Source: Flavobacterium galactosidilyticum
GTDB taxonomy: Bacteria; Bacteroidota; Bacteroidia; Flavobacteriales; Flavobacteriaceae
NCBI RefSeq assembly: GCF_020911945.1
Contig: NZ_CP087135.1
Span: 2,096,001-2,160,000, forward strand
Reading direction: 5' to 3'
Length of the DNA stretch: 64,000 nt
A program made the translations under genes and the position numbers. The notes under the pieces were generated by a model. It ran no database searches. It worked only from the letters and a program-made list of their open reading frames with translations, and was not told where the DNA came from. Below are positions 9,068 to 16,896 of the stretch, one piece after another (the first letter of the stretch is position 1; every line of letters starts with the position of its first letter).

Positions 9068-9616
9068 CTAATGTGTTCTGAAACTATTCCATTTAGTTTT
9101 GAATTTTCCTGCTAAAATAACTTCTAAAAAATACAAATCGTAATCTTCTGGTATTGAATATAAAACTACTTTGTAATTTTGAATTACTGTTTTAGCTGTA
9201 TCCATATCCTCGTTTGTGATGGTTGCTCTAGTTGCTTCTTTGCCTTCTAATTTCCATTTTGCCTTTGTTTTTAAATAGGCTAGGGAACATTCGTTGTGGT
9301 TTTTGCCCCAAGCGTGTTGTCGCAACCTTCTAAAAACAGTGCGACTAATGCCAACATATACTGGTATAATACAACCATCTTTTTCTTCGCCAAAAATATA
9401 TAATCCTTTGAATTCCTTTACCTCATTTGGTGAATAGCCCAATTTATCAAATTCCTTTTTGTCTCTTGTTATTTTACCATTTACCGTTCTATATAACTCA
9501 CCAACTTTTTTACAATGTGAGCTATTAAATTGTAATAAAATAGCTTTAGCTACATCATCTACAAGATTAAGTAAATCACTTAAATTTTGTGGATATGGTT
9601 CGTTTTTATAATTCAT
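9068..9616 (-). CDS. GIY-YIG-fold nuclease-like protein
   Basis: This 182-residue protein has GLYIF at about 71-75 and PVYVGIS at 85-91, which form the GIY and YIG strands. Arginines follow (RTVFRRLRQH, 92-101), and there is a late glutamate in YFLEVIL (E165), the usual metal ligand of GIY-YIG nucleases. The N-terminal 65 residues form a helical extension. Its start codon overlaps the stop of the upstream MBL-fold gene (TAATG), and hsdR follows 95 bp downstream, so the three were probably one operon. In type I restriction loci such genes are accessory; the function could be cutting DNA or simply a nuclease-fold adaptor. All key residues appear present. Confidence 0.75.
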   Translation of the reverse strand: MNYKNEPYPQNLSDLLNLVDDVAKAILLQFNSSHCKKVGELYRTVNGKITRDKKEFDKLGYSPNEVKEFKGLYIFGEEKDGCIIPVYVGISRTVFRRLRQHAWGKNHNECSLAYLKTKAKWKLEGKEATRATITNEDMDTAKTVIQNYKVVLYSIPEDYDLYFLEVILAGKFKTKWNSFRTH

Positions 9617-10649
9617 TATCTAAATCGTAATAAACATCCGTAATTGAAAGCGTTTATTTGTGTGTTTGCAAATATTTTACCCCTCATTTTATTAGCTTCA
9701 ATTATGTCTATTATATTTTGACGAGGATGTTTATGTGTATTTCCCAATCCAAAATTAATTACCCACCAATTTGCATTTGTATATGTAGTAATTACAGCGG
9801 CTTCGATATAATAATCAGCTCCATGGTGCGGTATTTGGAATATCCCAACATTGTCAATATACCTAGTATTTATCCATTTTGACTGCATCTGATTTAAGCA
9901 ATCTTCATTGAATCTTATATCACCGGTTAATAAAGTTCCTATTGGCCTTCTTAAAGACCAATATGGGAATACCCTAAAATACATTCTATGGTTTCTAAAT
10001 AGCCTTGATAATTCTCCATGATAAATTACTAAACTAGTATCATTGATTAATTGACCATAACCAAAATTTGAAGAATAAATCGTATTAAAATTGGATTTGA
10101 ATGTAGTAGTGTGAGTACTTATATAATTGGCAATATCATCAAAATTAACACTAGGAGTACCTAAAAGAGTTCTTAAATCTGAATGGAAATTATTTACTGA
10201 TGTTAAATCTCTTTGCTTATTGAAAAACTTGAATTCCCAAAAGGCAATGATTGAAAATCTACCTAAAGCGTAATAATGAGAAACTTTTGGGTTTTGTTTT
10301 TCAATATTGCTGTTTGGAACTAATTGATTTGAAATTTCAAAATCAAATTCATCAGACAAAAATCTATCGAAATCAGGATCTTTTAAGTCTGGTTCATTGT
10401 TGCCGTTTGAGCCTTTTTCATCACTTGGATGAATAAAGACTATTTGTTCAACCTTTCTTTCCAATAAGAAGCTTATAGGGTCTTGAATAAATGCAAAAGT
10501 ATCAGGATCTCCTCCGGATAAACTGACATCCGTATAAGCGAGTATTAATTCATCAAGATTTAAATAAGGTAGAATTGCTAATTTTGCTCCTCCAGTTTGA
10601 TTTAACAAATCTCCAATTTTATTGATGTGATTGCAAATTCCAGTGATAT
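9616..10649 (-). pseudogene. 5'-truncated metallo-beta-lactamase-fold hydrolase
   Basis: About 344 residues remain of a ComEC-like metallo-beta-lactamase-fold protein: LLTGDIRFNE, IPHHGADYY and GNTHKHPRQ are the later metal-binding or structural motifs. The early HxHxDH motif is missing because the reading frame is cut at 10649 by the terminal repeats of the IS21 element. Reading continues into the insertion sequence (to about 10704), which supplies an artificial start and a repeated NWNWV peptide. The gene lies upstream of the GIY-YIG gene and overlaps it. It was probably part of a restriction-associated operon. Without the first metal-site motif it is unlikely to be active as a hydrolase. 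Confidence 0.75.
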
Positions 10650-10729
10650 TGACCACCCAATTCCAATTTAAAGTGAGCACCCAATTCCAATTTAAAGTGA
10701 GCACCTAATTCCGGAGCAAAATGACCACC
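10650..10729. repeat. Left multiple terminal repeats of the IS21 element
   Basis: Units start at 10650, 10674, 10698 and 10722, each beginning TGACCACC or TGAGCACC. They are the expected transposase-binding sites of IS21-type ends. Confidence 0.8.
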
Positions 10730-10792
10730 TCCATTTTTCATTAAAAACTACTTTTTTTCATCTGTTAATTAGTATTCAAATATACTTAAATA

Positions 10793-11530
10793 TTAGCTTT
10801 TGTTTATGCCCCTTTTTTTTCTCATAGATTCTCCGTGTAGTTCGATTCGGTGAGATTGATGTATCAGCCTATCCAAAATTGCATCAGCTATGGTTTTTTC
10901 TCCAATGATATCGTACCAACCTTGTACCGGGATTTGCGATGTTACGATGATAGAGCCATTATTGTGTCTGTCTTCAATGATCTCTAAAAGGGTAATTCGG
11001 TTATGACTATCTAATGCTTGGAGTCCAAAATCGTCCAGTATAATATCATCTTGCCGTTCTATTCTTGCCAGTTCTCGAAGGTAAGAACCATCTGCTTTGG
11101 CCATTTTTAATTTAGCAAACAACTTTGAAGTATTAAAATAACTTACCTTAAAACCTTGTATACAGGCTTGATAACCTAATGCTGTACCTAAATAACTCTT
11201 ACCCACACCGGTACTTCCTGTGATTAAAATGTTTTCGTTTTTCTCTACAAATTCGCATTCTGCCAGACGTAGCACCATGTTTCGATCCAGATTACGGGTT
11301 TGGTCAAAATTGATACTTTCAATATTTGATTTGTAATGGAATCGAGCATTCTTGATACTGCGTTCAATGCGACGATTATGCCTTTCATCCCATTCGGCAT
11401 CAATAAGCATCGATACAAACTGATCAAGTGTGTAATGGTCTGTTTTTCCGCTTTCAATGGCGGTTTTAAAAGCATTATGCATACCATAAAGCTTCATTTG
11501 TTTCATTTTTGTTACTGTGGATTCATTCAT
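10793..11530 (-). CDS. istB: IS21 helper ATPase IstB
   Basis: This 245-residue protein is related to DnaC-type AAA+ ATPases. It has Walker A GSTGVGKSYLG (about 105-115), Walker B DDIILDDFGLQ (about 165) and the C-terminal DRLIHQSHRIELHGESMR motif typical of IstB. It assembles on target DNA and stimulates the transposase IstA. It starts 17 bp downstream of the istA stop. The frame is intact and the length is typical. Confidence 0.95.
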   Translation of the reverse strand: MNESTVTKMKQMKLYGMHNAFKTAIESGKTDHYTLDQFVSMLIDAEWDERHNRRIERSIKNARFHYKSNIESINFDQTRNLDRNMVLRLAECEFVEKNENILITGSTGVGKSYLGTALGYQACIQGFKVSYFNTSKLFAKLKMAKADGSYLRELARIERQDDIILDDFGLQALDSHNRITLLEIIEDRHNNGSIIVTSQIPVQGWYDIIGEKTIADAILDRLIHQSHRIELHGESMRKKRGINKS

Positions 11531-11547
11531 GATTATTGGGTTTTAAT

Positions 11548-13095
11548 TTAATTATAATACTGTTTTCCTCTGATGTTGCCGTGAACAGGGAGTTCCTGCT
11601 CGGGTTCTTGTTCAAAATCAATATGGTCTAGGTTGTTTTCTAAAATATTTTGTATGGTCTTAAAATTGTAAATTTTAAAATCAAGTGCCCGTTTACAGGC
11701 ATTTATTAATCGCTGCTTGCCTACCTTTTTCTCGAAGTTTAGTATTCCCAGACAACTTTTATAGGCTTGTTCGGGGTGGTTTCTGCTTTCGATTATTTGC
11801 AAAATATATTCTCCTACGGATTCATCAATACTACTGGCCCAATCAATGAAGCGGGCAGCGCTCCATTGGGCTACAAATTGGTGTGTACTGGCTAAATGTT
11901 CTGGGGTTGTGGTATAGACATAAGGTTTGTAATTCCTCGGATGAATGGCTATTCGATTGTATTTGTAATAGATCTCTACCGTTGATTTGGTATACAAGAG
12001 TTTCGCTTTTTTCTTTACATATTGATACGGAACACTATAGTAATTTTTGTCTTGACTTAATTGGACATGTCCGTTTTGCATCACCGTTGCAAAGGATTGG
12101 TATTTGATTTCAAAGCGTTCTTGTGGTAGTGGGCGTAGTTTTTGTTTCTCATCTTCTAAAAACAATTCTTTACGGGAGTAAGGACGTCCTGTGAGTTTTC
12201 GACTATTATGAGCATCTAATAAATCCCATATCTGCTGGTTTAATTCTTCTAGAGAAAAGAATTTGGTTTCTTTTAGAGTTACGTAAATCCTTCTGTACAA
12301 TATCTTTACCGCACCTTCAACCAATGATTTATCCCTTGGTTTATAAGCCCTGGCAGGTAAGATTGTGGTTTGATAATATTCCGCTAAATCAGCCAGGGTT
12401 TCATTGATTGTTGGCTCAAAACGACTGCTTTTTATCACTGCAGATTTTAAATTATCGGGGACAATTGCCGCAGGAGTGCCTTCAAAAAAACGCATAGCAT
12501 TTTCTACCGAAGTAACAAAATCTTCCTTTTGTTGGCTCATGGAAGCTTCTGCATAGGTATATTGGCTGGCTCCCAATATGGCTACAAAAAACTGTACTTC
12601 TTTGATTTCTCCGGTATCTTTATCAATGATGGAGAGTGTTTTTCCGGCATAATCCACATACATTTTATCACCGGCTTTGTGATTCATATGCATTACAGGA
12701 TTGACTCGTTTGCTCCATGTTTTATAATGATGTCCAAATTGCGAGCTTCTGTAACCATTAGGATTTAGGGCAATATATTGCTCCCACATGTGCTGTATGG
12801 TAACGCCAACTTTTTTTAGTTCGCGTTCCATTTTAGGGAAAAAATCGTATAGGATCTGCAATTTGGGACTAATGGATTCCACAGTAGTCTGTGAAAACAA
12901 AAGTTCTAGTTCTGCATCTGTTTTTCTATCAATTAATTCAAAGTTTAATCCGAGAACTTCAAATAAAGAAATATACTTCTTTACCGTATTCCTGGAAAGG
13001 GATAAGTAGCTACTTATAAACAACTTACTCTTTCCTTCACAATAGAATTTAATTACTTTTCTAATTTTACTCATATCTGTTATTTTGTTTGCCAT
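11548..13095 (-). CDS. istA: IS21 transposase IstA
   Basis: This 515-residue protein has an N-terminal helix-turn-helix (residues about 10-50, LSLSRNTVKKY) and an rve DDE integrase core. The catalytic residues are seen as YVDYAGKTLS (first D), VPDNLKSAVI (second D) and DKSLVEGAVKIL (glutamate). A beta-barrel C-terminal domain follows. It carries out cut and joining of the IS21 ends together with IstB. The frame is complete, so the element may still be active. Confidence 0.95.
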   Translation of the reverse strand: MANKITDMSKIRKVIKFYCEGKSKLFISSYLSLSRNTVKKYISLFEVLGLNFELIDRKTDAELELLFSQTTVESISPKLQILYDFFPKMERELKKVGVTIQHMWEQYIALNPNGYRSSQFGHHYKTWSKRVNPVMHMNHKAGDKMYVDYAGKTLSIIDKDTGEIKEVQFFVAILGASQYTYAEASMSQQKEDFVTSVENAMRFFEGTPAAIVPDNLKSAVIKSSRFEPTINETLADLAEYYQTTILPARAYKPRDKSLVEGAVKILYRRIYVTLKETKFFSLEELNQQIWDLLDAHNSRKLTGRPYSRKELFLEDEKQKLRPLPQERFEIKYQSFATVMQNGHVQLSQDKNYYSVPYQYVKKKAKLLYTKSTVEIYYKYNRIAIHPRNYKPYVYTTTPEHLASTHQFVAQWSAARFIDWASSIDESVGEYILQIIESRNHPEQAYKSCLGILNFEKKVGKQRLINACKRALDFKIYNFKTIQNILENNLDHIDFEQEPEQELPVHGNIRGKQYYN

Positions 13096-13162
13096 AATCC
13101 GTATTTTTTTAACGAATGTATGGTGCTAACAACATGAAAAAGTCAGTAGTTTTTAATAATCA

Positions 13163-13256
13163 ATTTACCCCAAAATTAGGTGGTCAGTTTGCTCTGGAAC
13201 TGGTGGTCAGTTTGCTCTGGAACTGGTGGTCAATTTACACTGGAAAGTGGTGGTCA
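13163..13256. repeat. Right multiple terminal repeats of the IS21 element
   Basis: Four units, each ending GGTGGTCA on the plus strand (ends at 13186, 13209, 13232 and 13256), form the inverted counterpart of the left repeats. Confidence 0.8.
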
Positions 13257-13262
13257 ATTTGA

Positions 13263-13484
13263 CCGGTTTTTCCAGCTATACTTTATGATTTTGTGATTCA
13301 GTACGAAAGGAGTATCCTTACTGATCCCATTCTGACTGAAACAGATAAACAAATTATCCTGACCACTACATCTTTTGCCCGACATTCGGCTTATGAGACT
13401 AGAACGGAATCGACAGCTATAATTGATCCAGACTGGCGTAAACTTGTAACGCATCTCATTGGTGATAGTGAAACTATTGAGTAG
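13263..13484 (+). pseudogene. 3' fragment of an unknown gene cut by the IS21 element
   Basis: An open frame of about 73 codons begins just inside the right flank of the IS and ends at a TAG stop at about 13482-13484. It has no ATG; the only initiator is a GTG at 13293. The peptide (LYDFVIQYERSILTDP, then TTSFARHSAYETRTE) looks like a real protein C-terminus, but I do not recognise the family. It runs opposite to the MBL gene on the other flank, so the two flanks do not belong to one disrupted gene. Most likely it is the remnant of a plus-strand gene whose 5' part was lost next to the IS. Confidence 0.45.
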
Positions 13485-13572
13485 TATCCTCCTGCTTTGC
13501 AATTGGCTGTTTTGATTTTATAAAGAATTGACTGCCTTGTTTTTAGGTGTTTTTCACAAGCAATGTTAAAAG

Positions 13573-13592
13573 GCTGCTCTATTTTGAGCAGC
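13573..13592. terminator. Intrinsic terminator, 7-bp GC-rich stem
   Basis: GCTGCTC and GAGCAGC flank the loop TATTTT, followed by seven Ts on the plus strand and preceded by four As. It sits between the plus-strand fragment and the end of the minus-strand rteC gene, so it can serve both. Confidence 0.8.
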
Positions 13593-13597
13593 TTTTT

Positions 13598-14443
13598 TTA
13601 ATTTTCATCTGCTTCGTCCATACGGATCATGAGTTTGTTTTTGAGTGTATTCAGAAATTTTGTTCTCTCAGATTTTCTGTTTCGGATTTCCAGAAAAACC
13701 CTATTGAACTGTCCTAAATCAATATTAAAAGAGTACTCGAAAAAGGTTGTGACTTCTTTTAGTCCTGAAGTTCCGTTATTAAAAACGCCTTCTGTATGGA
13801 GTGCATAAATCAATTCAATCAATTCTACTTTTGATCCTGTCCATTTCGGGCCTTTATGGAGTGGGGAAGTTGATTGTATTGTTATTGCCTTTCGGTTTAA
13901 TTTTGCTATTTGCTCTTCCAGAAAAACTTTTATCTCATCGTTGGCTAGTATTCGAGCCACTTTATAGTCATGGGAGGTAGTGAAGCGATGATCTGCTTGA
14001 AAATAAAAACTGTCTACCATTAGTTTAAGATCATATTTTGCCCTTATAAAATATTTATTATCCAGGCAGTTGTTGCCGGTGCGGTAGTAGCGGTAAAACT
14101 CCCGGTTCTTCTTGAAAAAGACTTTTAACTTATTGAGTTCTGCTTTATAATATTTACCCATTGTTTTTTGAGACCCGAAAGACTTGTTGGTTTCAATATT
14201 ATAGATTTCGTTATAGTAAATCAGTTTTGCAGCAAACTTTGGCTTGATGTCCCGGAAGAATTCTATTTCCTCTTTTTTGTTTAGCTGTTTATATTTTATG
14301 AAAAAGGTTTTTAGTTTCTCTAAGGCAGCAACGCTATTCTCTATTGCCTGTTCGGCCAACTGTACCTGATTTTCTGTTTCCAGATGGATCAATTTTAACT
14401 GATGTTCTAACTCAGACATCAAGGATTCAGCAAACAATTTCAT
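13598..14443 (-). CDS. rteC: RteC-family regulator of conjugative-transposon excision
   Basis: About 281 residues from the ATG at 14443, or 297 if the TTG at 14491 is used. The ATG is preferred because the family start (MKLFAESLMSELEHQLKLI) matches RteC proteins. The conserved centre EIEFFRDIKPKFAAKLIYYN is diagnostic of the RteC domain. The C-terminus (KWTGSKVELIELIYALHTEG) is the usual RteC winged-helix-like segment. In CTnDOT-type elements RteC activates the excision operon after induction. No rteA/rteB pair or excision genes follow here, so it is probably a relic of a conjugative transposon, although the frame is intact. A terminator lies just downstream. Confidence 0.88.
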   Translation of the reverse strand: MKLFAESLMSELEHQLKLIHLETENQVQLAEQAIENSVAALEKLKTFFIKYKQLNKKEEIEFFRDIKPKFAAKLIYYNEIYNIETNKSFGSQKTMGKYYKAELNKLKVFFKKNREFYRYYRTGNNCLDNKYFIRAKYDLKLMVDSFYFQADHRFTTSHDYKVARILANDEIKVFLEEQIAKLNRKAITIQSTSPLHKGPKWTGSKVELIELIYALHTEGVFNNGTSGLKEVTTFFEYSFNIDLGQFNRVFLEIRNRKSERTKFLNTLKNKLMIRMDEADEN

Positions 14444-14541
14444 TAGGGCTGTTTTAGATTTACAATTTGACTGATTCAGTAATTGAATCAAGAGGCAAAT
14501 CTATTTGATGGTTGCTTGGGTTGCAAATGGTGTGCTGTTCG

Positions 14542-14581
14542 ATTCCCGAATTGAATAGTGAAATTCCCGAATTGCATAGTG
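14542..14581. repeat. Two tandem copies of a 19-bp motif
   Basis: ATTCCCGAATTGAATAGTG at 14542 is followed by the same sequence with one change at 14563. Its ten-base core recurs inverted at 19643-19652 (ATTCGGGAAT), on the other side of the ietAS block. The rest of 14492-14755 shows no gene. Confidence 0.5.
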
Positions 14582-14755
14582 GTAATAATTTGATTTTTTT
14601 CTAGTGTCTATGATACTTACTTAAGTAGTTTTAAAATAAACAGTAGTATTCACGGAATGTGATGCCACCATCGCGAATCAGTATGGTAAATGTCTAGATT
14701 TAAACTATCTTTATCTATGATATTACTAATATTTGTTTAGATATTTAATCAATAA

Positions 14756-15733
14756 ATGGAAGAATTTGAAAAAAATTATGCTAAAGTTACAGAGACTCTA
14801 CTTGATTATGGATGGATACTTACTCCGTTTATACTTAATCGGGATTTTATAAAAATCCAACGATTGGTATCAACAATAGACAGAACTACTTCTCTAACAG
14901 ATATTGAACGTGAAACATTTCAAAAAGAAATAAATATCCTTCTAACTGATATTATTTTTAATCCATTGTTTCGGGCATTTTTTGTTTATAGGGCAAAGGA
15001 GGTTAAGTATATTAAAGATTTTTCACACCATATAGAAAGAGGACTACTTCATTATTATAACAATGATTATTTTTCTACGGTTTTATGTTTGTTACCAGCT
15101 ATAGAGGGATCACTCTTGGCTTATTATGGATGGGAATATGGAACAATTAGAAAGCCATCAATTACTAAATTAATTCAAGAAATAGAAAAATGTAGGGTTC
15201 GCACTTATGACACTGTAAAGTATAAAATGTATTCTAAATGTATTTCTCTTTTTTTACAAAAATGGATATTCTCAGATACAAGTACTGCTGATACCTCTTT
15301 TTCTTATTTGAATCGACATTATGTTTTACATGGAATGGGGAATAATAATTATTATTCGATAGCTGATGCCCACAGACTGATTATGTTTTTTGATTTATTC
15401 ATTGAATTTCTTTCACTTGAGCAAAAGATAAAATATAGTTTTATACCCGACCCAGGAGTTAATATTTCAATTGACAGTAGGAGTGGCTATTATTTTAAGT
15501 TGCTTACCACCAAAATAAAGAGAGAAGAAGTTATGATAACGGAATATGAGTTTATGAAGCAAAACATAAACTATTATGTTGAAAAAGATATTCCTAACTT
15601 CCAAGAAATGGTTATTCGTTCAGCTAAAGAACATAAAGCATTTATGAATGAAATGGAATCTAAGTTTGGGAAGATAAAAAAGCAAAAACAATCTATTTGC
15701 AAAAGAATCAAGCACTATTTTGCTAGAAGGTAA
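14756..15733 (+). CDS. Hypothetical protein with a C-proximal LNRHYVLHG motif
   Basis: This 325-residue protein has no confident family. It is mostly helical. The central region is hydrophobic (STVLCLLPAIEGSLLAYYG, about 120-140), followed by a conserved-looking LNRHYVLHGMG (about 188-198). That motif resembles the LNRxxILHG element seen in several uncharacterised bacterial proteins linked to phage defence. A basic C-terminal tail (KKQKQSICKRIKHYFARR) could bind nucleic acid. It lies 200 bp upstream of ietA on the same strand but is separated by a remnant repeat, so it may be independent. The ATG at 14756 is the only reasonable start. A HEPN-like fold is a guess from the R-x-x-x-H-like spacing only. 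Confidence 0.6.
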   Translation: MEEFEKNYAKVTETLLDYGWILTPFILNRDFIKIQRLVSTIDRTTSLTDIERETFQKEINILLTDIIFNPLFRAFFVYRAKEVKYIKDFSHHIERGLLHYYNNDYFSTVLCLLPAIEGSLLAYYGWEYGTIRKPSITKLIQEIEKCRVRTYDTVKYKMYSKCISLFLQKWIFSDTSTADTSFSYLNRHYVLHGMGNNNYYSIADAHRLIMFFDLFIEFLSLEQKIKYSFIPDPGVNISIDSRSGYYFKLLTTKIKREEVMITEYEFMKQNINYYVEKDIPNFQEMVIRSAKEHKAFMNEMESKFGKIKKQKQSICKRIKHYFARR

Positions 15734-15821
15734 CGGTAAAATGTAAATATTTGGGTTTTTTACGTTTCTCATTGACAGTTACGGAATGCAATTATACCTT
15801 CATGTATGGATAACTGGTAAT

Positions 15822-15855
15822 AGTTCGATGTTAGGAGACCTCAAAGAGTAGGTTA
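15822..15855 (+). repeat. Diverged repeat, copy 1 (upstream of ietA)
   Basis: This stretch aligns with 19685-19718 downstream of ietS: both read GTTCGA, a short variable part, GAGACCTC, AAGAG, AG and TTA in the same order. In the downstream copy this sequence directly precedes a transposase remnant, so both may be debris of the same insertion sequence. Confidence 0.5.
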
Positions 15856-15933
15856 ACTATGGTAGCACTTCTTAAAAATGAAGATAAGAGCAACTAAATA
15901 TTAAAAAGTCTATTTTTTTATTACTTTTGTTTT

Positions 15934-16887
15934 ATGGCAACAGCTGAACAAATAAAATCCTTACTTCAATCTCATTACAAGAACGATAATGATCGATTTA
16001 CCTCTATAGCACTACAAGTGGCTGCACATGAAGCGAGGCAGGGCCATATGTCTATAGCTAAAGATATTAAAGCCTTAGTTGATCGTTCAAAAACTGATGG
16101 ATTTAAAGTTATTAAAATCAATCCCGATTTAAGTGATTTAGTTCTTGTCTATTACCCTGAAAACAAGTTAAGTGAATTAATACTTTCCAGTGAAGTTAAT
16201 AATAAGCTTCACAGAATCATTAAAGAATACAAACAACGAGATAAAATACAAAAATTTGGTCTACAGAATCGTAGAAAAGTTCTTTTATCTGGATTACCAG
16301 GTACTGGTAAAACGGCTACAGCTTCGGCTATTTCCGGAGAATTAAAACTGCCTTTATACGTCATTATGATGGATAAACTAATGACTAAGTATATGGGTGA
16401 AACAGCTTCCAAACTTCGTCAGATTTTCGATATGATGATTTCAAATCGAGGTGTTTATCTGTTTGATGAATTTGACGCTATAGGTGCCGAAAGGGGAAGG
16501 GATAATGAAGTGGGTGAAATGCGTAGGGTTTTAAATTCTTTTTTGCAATTTATTGAACAGGATAGTTCTGAAAGCATTATTTTCGGAGCAACAAATAATA
16601 TAAAAATTCTTGATTCAGCACTTTTCAGACGTTTCGATGATATTATAAATTATACGTTACCCACCAAAAATGATATTGAAGAATTAATAAAATTAAAACT
16701 GAATAAATATTTAGGGAATTTCTCATTAGATACGACAATTTCGGCCGCTTCGGGGTTAAGTCATGCGGAAATAACAAACGCTTGTTATGATGCGCTCAAA
16801 GAAATAATATTGACTGATAAAAATATTGTAACGCAAAAAATATTAATTCAGATGGTAAAAGATAGAAAAATTCACCATATGCTGTAA
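15934..16887 (+). CDS. ietA: AAA+ ATPase of the IetAS defence system
   Basis: This 317-residue protein has Walker A GLPGTGKT at 120-127, Walker B YLFDEFD at 175-181, sensor 1 GATNN at 218-222 and arginine fingers FRRFDD at 231-236. The family is close to FtsH/Vps4-like classical AAA ATPases. The ATPase is followed nine bases later by a subtilisin-like protease, which is the defining arrangement of the ietAS antiphage system. The ATPase presumably delivers or unfolds a target for the protease. A TACTTTTG sequence at 15922-15929 resembles the Bacteroidetes -7 box TAnnTTTG but lies only five bases before the ATG, so the transcript could be nearly leaderless or the true promoter may be elsewhere. 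Confidence 0.88.
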   Translation: MATAEQIKSLLQSHYKNDNDRFTSIALQVAAHEARQGHMSIAKDIKALVDRSKTDGFKVIKINPDLSDLVLVYYPENKLSELILSSEVNNKLHRIIKEYKQRDKIQKFGLQNRRKVLLSGLPGTGKTATASAISGELKLPLYVIMMDKLMTKYMGETASKLRQIFDMMISNRGVYLFDEFDAIGAERGRDNEVGEMRRVLNSFLQFIEQDSSESIIFGATNNIKILDSALFRRFDDIINYTLPTKNDIEELIKLKLNKYLGNFSLDTTISAASGLSHAEITNACYDALKEIILTDKNIVTQKILIQMVKDRKIHHML

Positions 16888-16896
16888 TTACTATTT

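Larger units (their letters stand above)
10650..13256. mobile_element. IS21-family insertion sequence (about 2.6 kb)
   Basis: The element carries istA and istB on the minus strand and multiple terminal repeats at both ends. Both ends begin TGACCAC when read inward. The left end (10650-10729) has three 24-bp units plus the start of a fourth, and the right end (13163-13256) has four 23-24-bp units on the opposite strand. I see no clear target duplication: left flank ends GATAT and right flank begins ATTTGA. With both neighbouring genes truncated, this suggests a deletion or recombination next to the element after insertion. Confidence 0.9.

Noticed and set aside
10650..10729. Evenly spaced 24-bp repeats resembling a tiny CRISPR array
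   Set aside because: There are no variable spacers; the units are contiguous and mirror the repeats at 13163-13256, so they are IS21 ends.
14535..14555. GTTCGATTCCC, which looks like a tRNA T-arm
   Set aside because: The surrounding bases cannot form acceptor, anticodon or D stems; it is part of a short tandem repeat.
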